Assembly (NCBI GenBank): GCA_005882315.1 | Contig: VBAR01000001.1 | Location: 693,736-757,735 of the forward strand | DNA length: 64,000 bases | Direction of reading: 5' to 3' | Origin: Bacteroidota bacterium | Lineage (GTDB): Bacteria > Bacteroidota > Bacteroidia > Chitinophagales > Chitinophagaceae | Part shown: one piece after another, positions 63,978 through 64,000 of the stretch | Numbering within the stretch: position 1 is the stretch's first letter | Layout of the letters: each line of letters begins with the position of its first letter | Notes under the pieces: model-generated | What the model was told of the DNA's origin: nothing | Databases searched by the model: none | What the model saw: only the letters and a program-made list of their open reading frames with translations | Translations under genes and position numbers: made by a program

Positions 63978-64000
63978 TTTCGCCTGCAGAAATGTAGGCC

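Overview
The window is chromosomal DNA from a member of the Bacteroidota, most likely of the family Chitinophagaceae (inference; no rRNA is present to test it). Supporting signs are low GC, weak Shine-Dalgarno sequences, promoters of the TTTG-N18-20-TAnnTTTG type, TonB-dependent receptors with carboxypeptidase-like leader domains, type IX secretion (T9SS) sorting domains, the gliding genes gldE and gldD, a 31-residue lysine/arginine-rich ribosomal-type protein, and an F-type ATPase a-subunit with a long periplasmic extension. Most of the window is housekeeping chromosome. No tRNA, rRNA, CRISPR array, insertion sequence or prophage was found.

Layout. 1-3064: end of an unknown gene and a large T9SS-exported GEVED protein. 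3110-8551 (minus): ABC-2 exporter, a LolA-like protein and an outer-membrane barrel. 8898-12669 (plus): two paralogous secreted lamin-tail/T9SS proteins with a tiny ORF between them. 12781-17648 (minus): TonB-dependent receptor, 2TM protein, periplasmic TPR-like protein, two paralogous membrane proteins and a winged-helix regulator. 17758-22175 (minus): atpB-E-F-H-A, with a REP-like repeat pair between atpH and atpA. 22298-26388: an MsbA-type exporter and a secreted protein with a possible caspase-like His/Cys pair. 26612-28478: a PhoB/PhoR-type two-component system. 28492-35462 (minus): RicT/PSP1 protein, holB, glutathione peroxidase, beta-helix lipoprotein, comF and radA. 35939-39870: metallopeptidase, RNase G, the 31-residue ribosomal-type protein, a TPR protein and HU. 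39997-43656: mutY, ssb, gldE, gldD. 43729-50209: TPR membrane protein, DUF3109 protein, AlkD-like repair protein, lutB, a frameshifted methyltransferase and a deacetylase-like protein. 50322-54570: mrdA-rodA and an MBL hydrolase. 54655-56470 (minus): ECF sigma factor, anti-sigma-like membrane protein and a small periplasmic protein. 56723-58806: half transketolase and galE.

The most unusual locus is at the right edge (58858-63977, minus). A protein of at least 1070 residues has a charged low-complexity front, blocks of amphipathic helices, hydrophobic glycine-rich segments and a C-terminal D-x8-E-x-K signature of a PD-(D/E)XK nuclease. It looks like cargo of an extracellular contractile injection system or another polymorphic toxin. 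It is followed closely by a 343-residue propeller-like protein (candidate immunity protein) and a leaderless peptidoglycan-binding/amidase-like protein. The reading frame stays open to the window edge, so the rest of the locus lies outside.

A second theme is repeats with a strict 7-base period. At least six arrays of different sequence share this period. Several fill whole intergenic gaps up to a start or stop codon, two have inverted arms, and three are read through inside coding genes.
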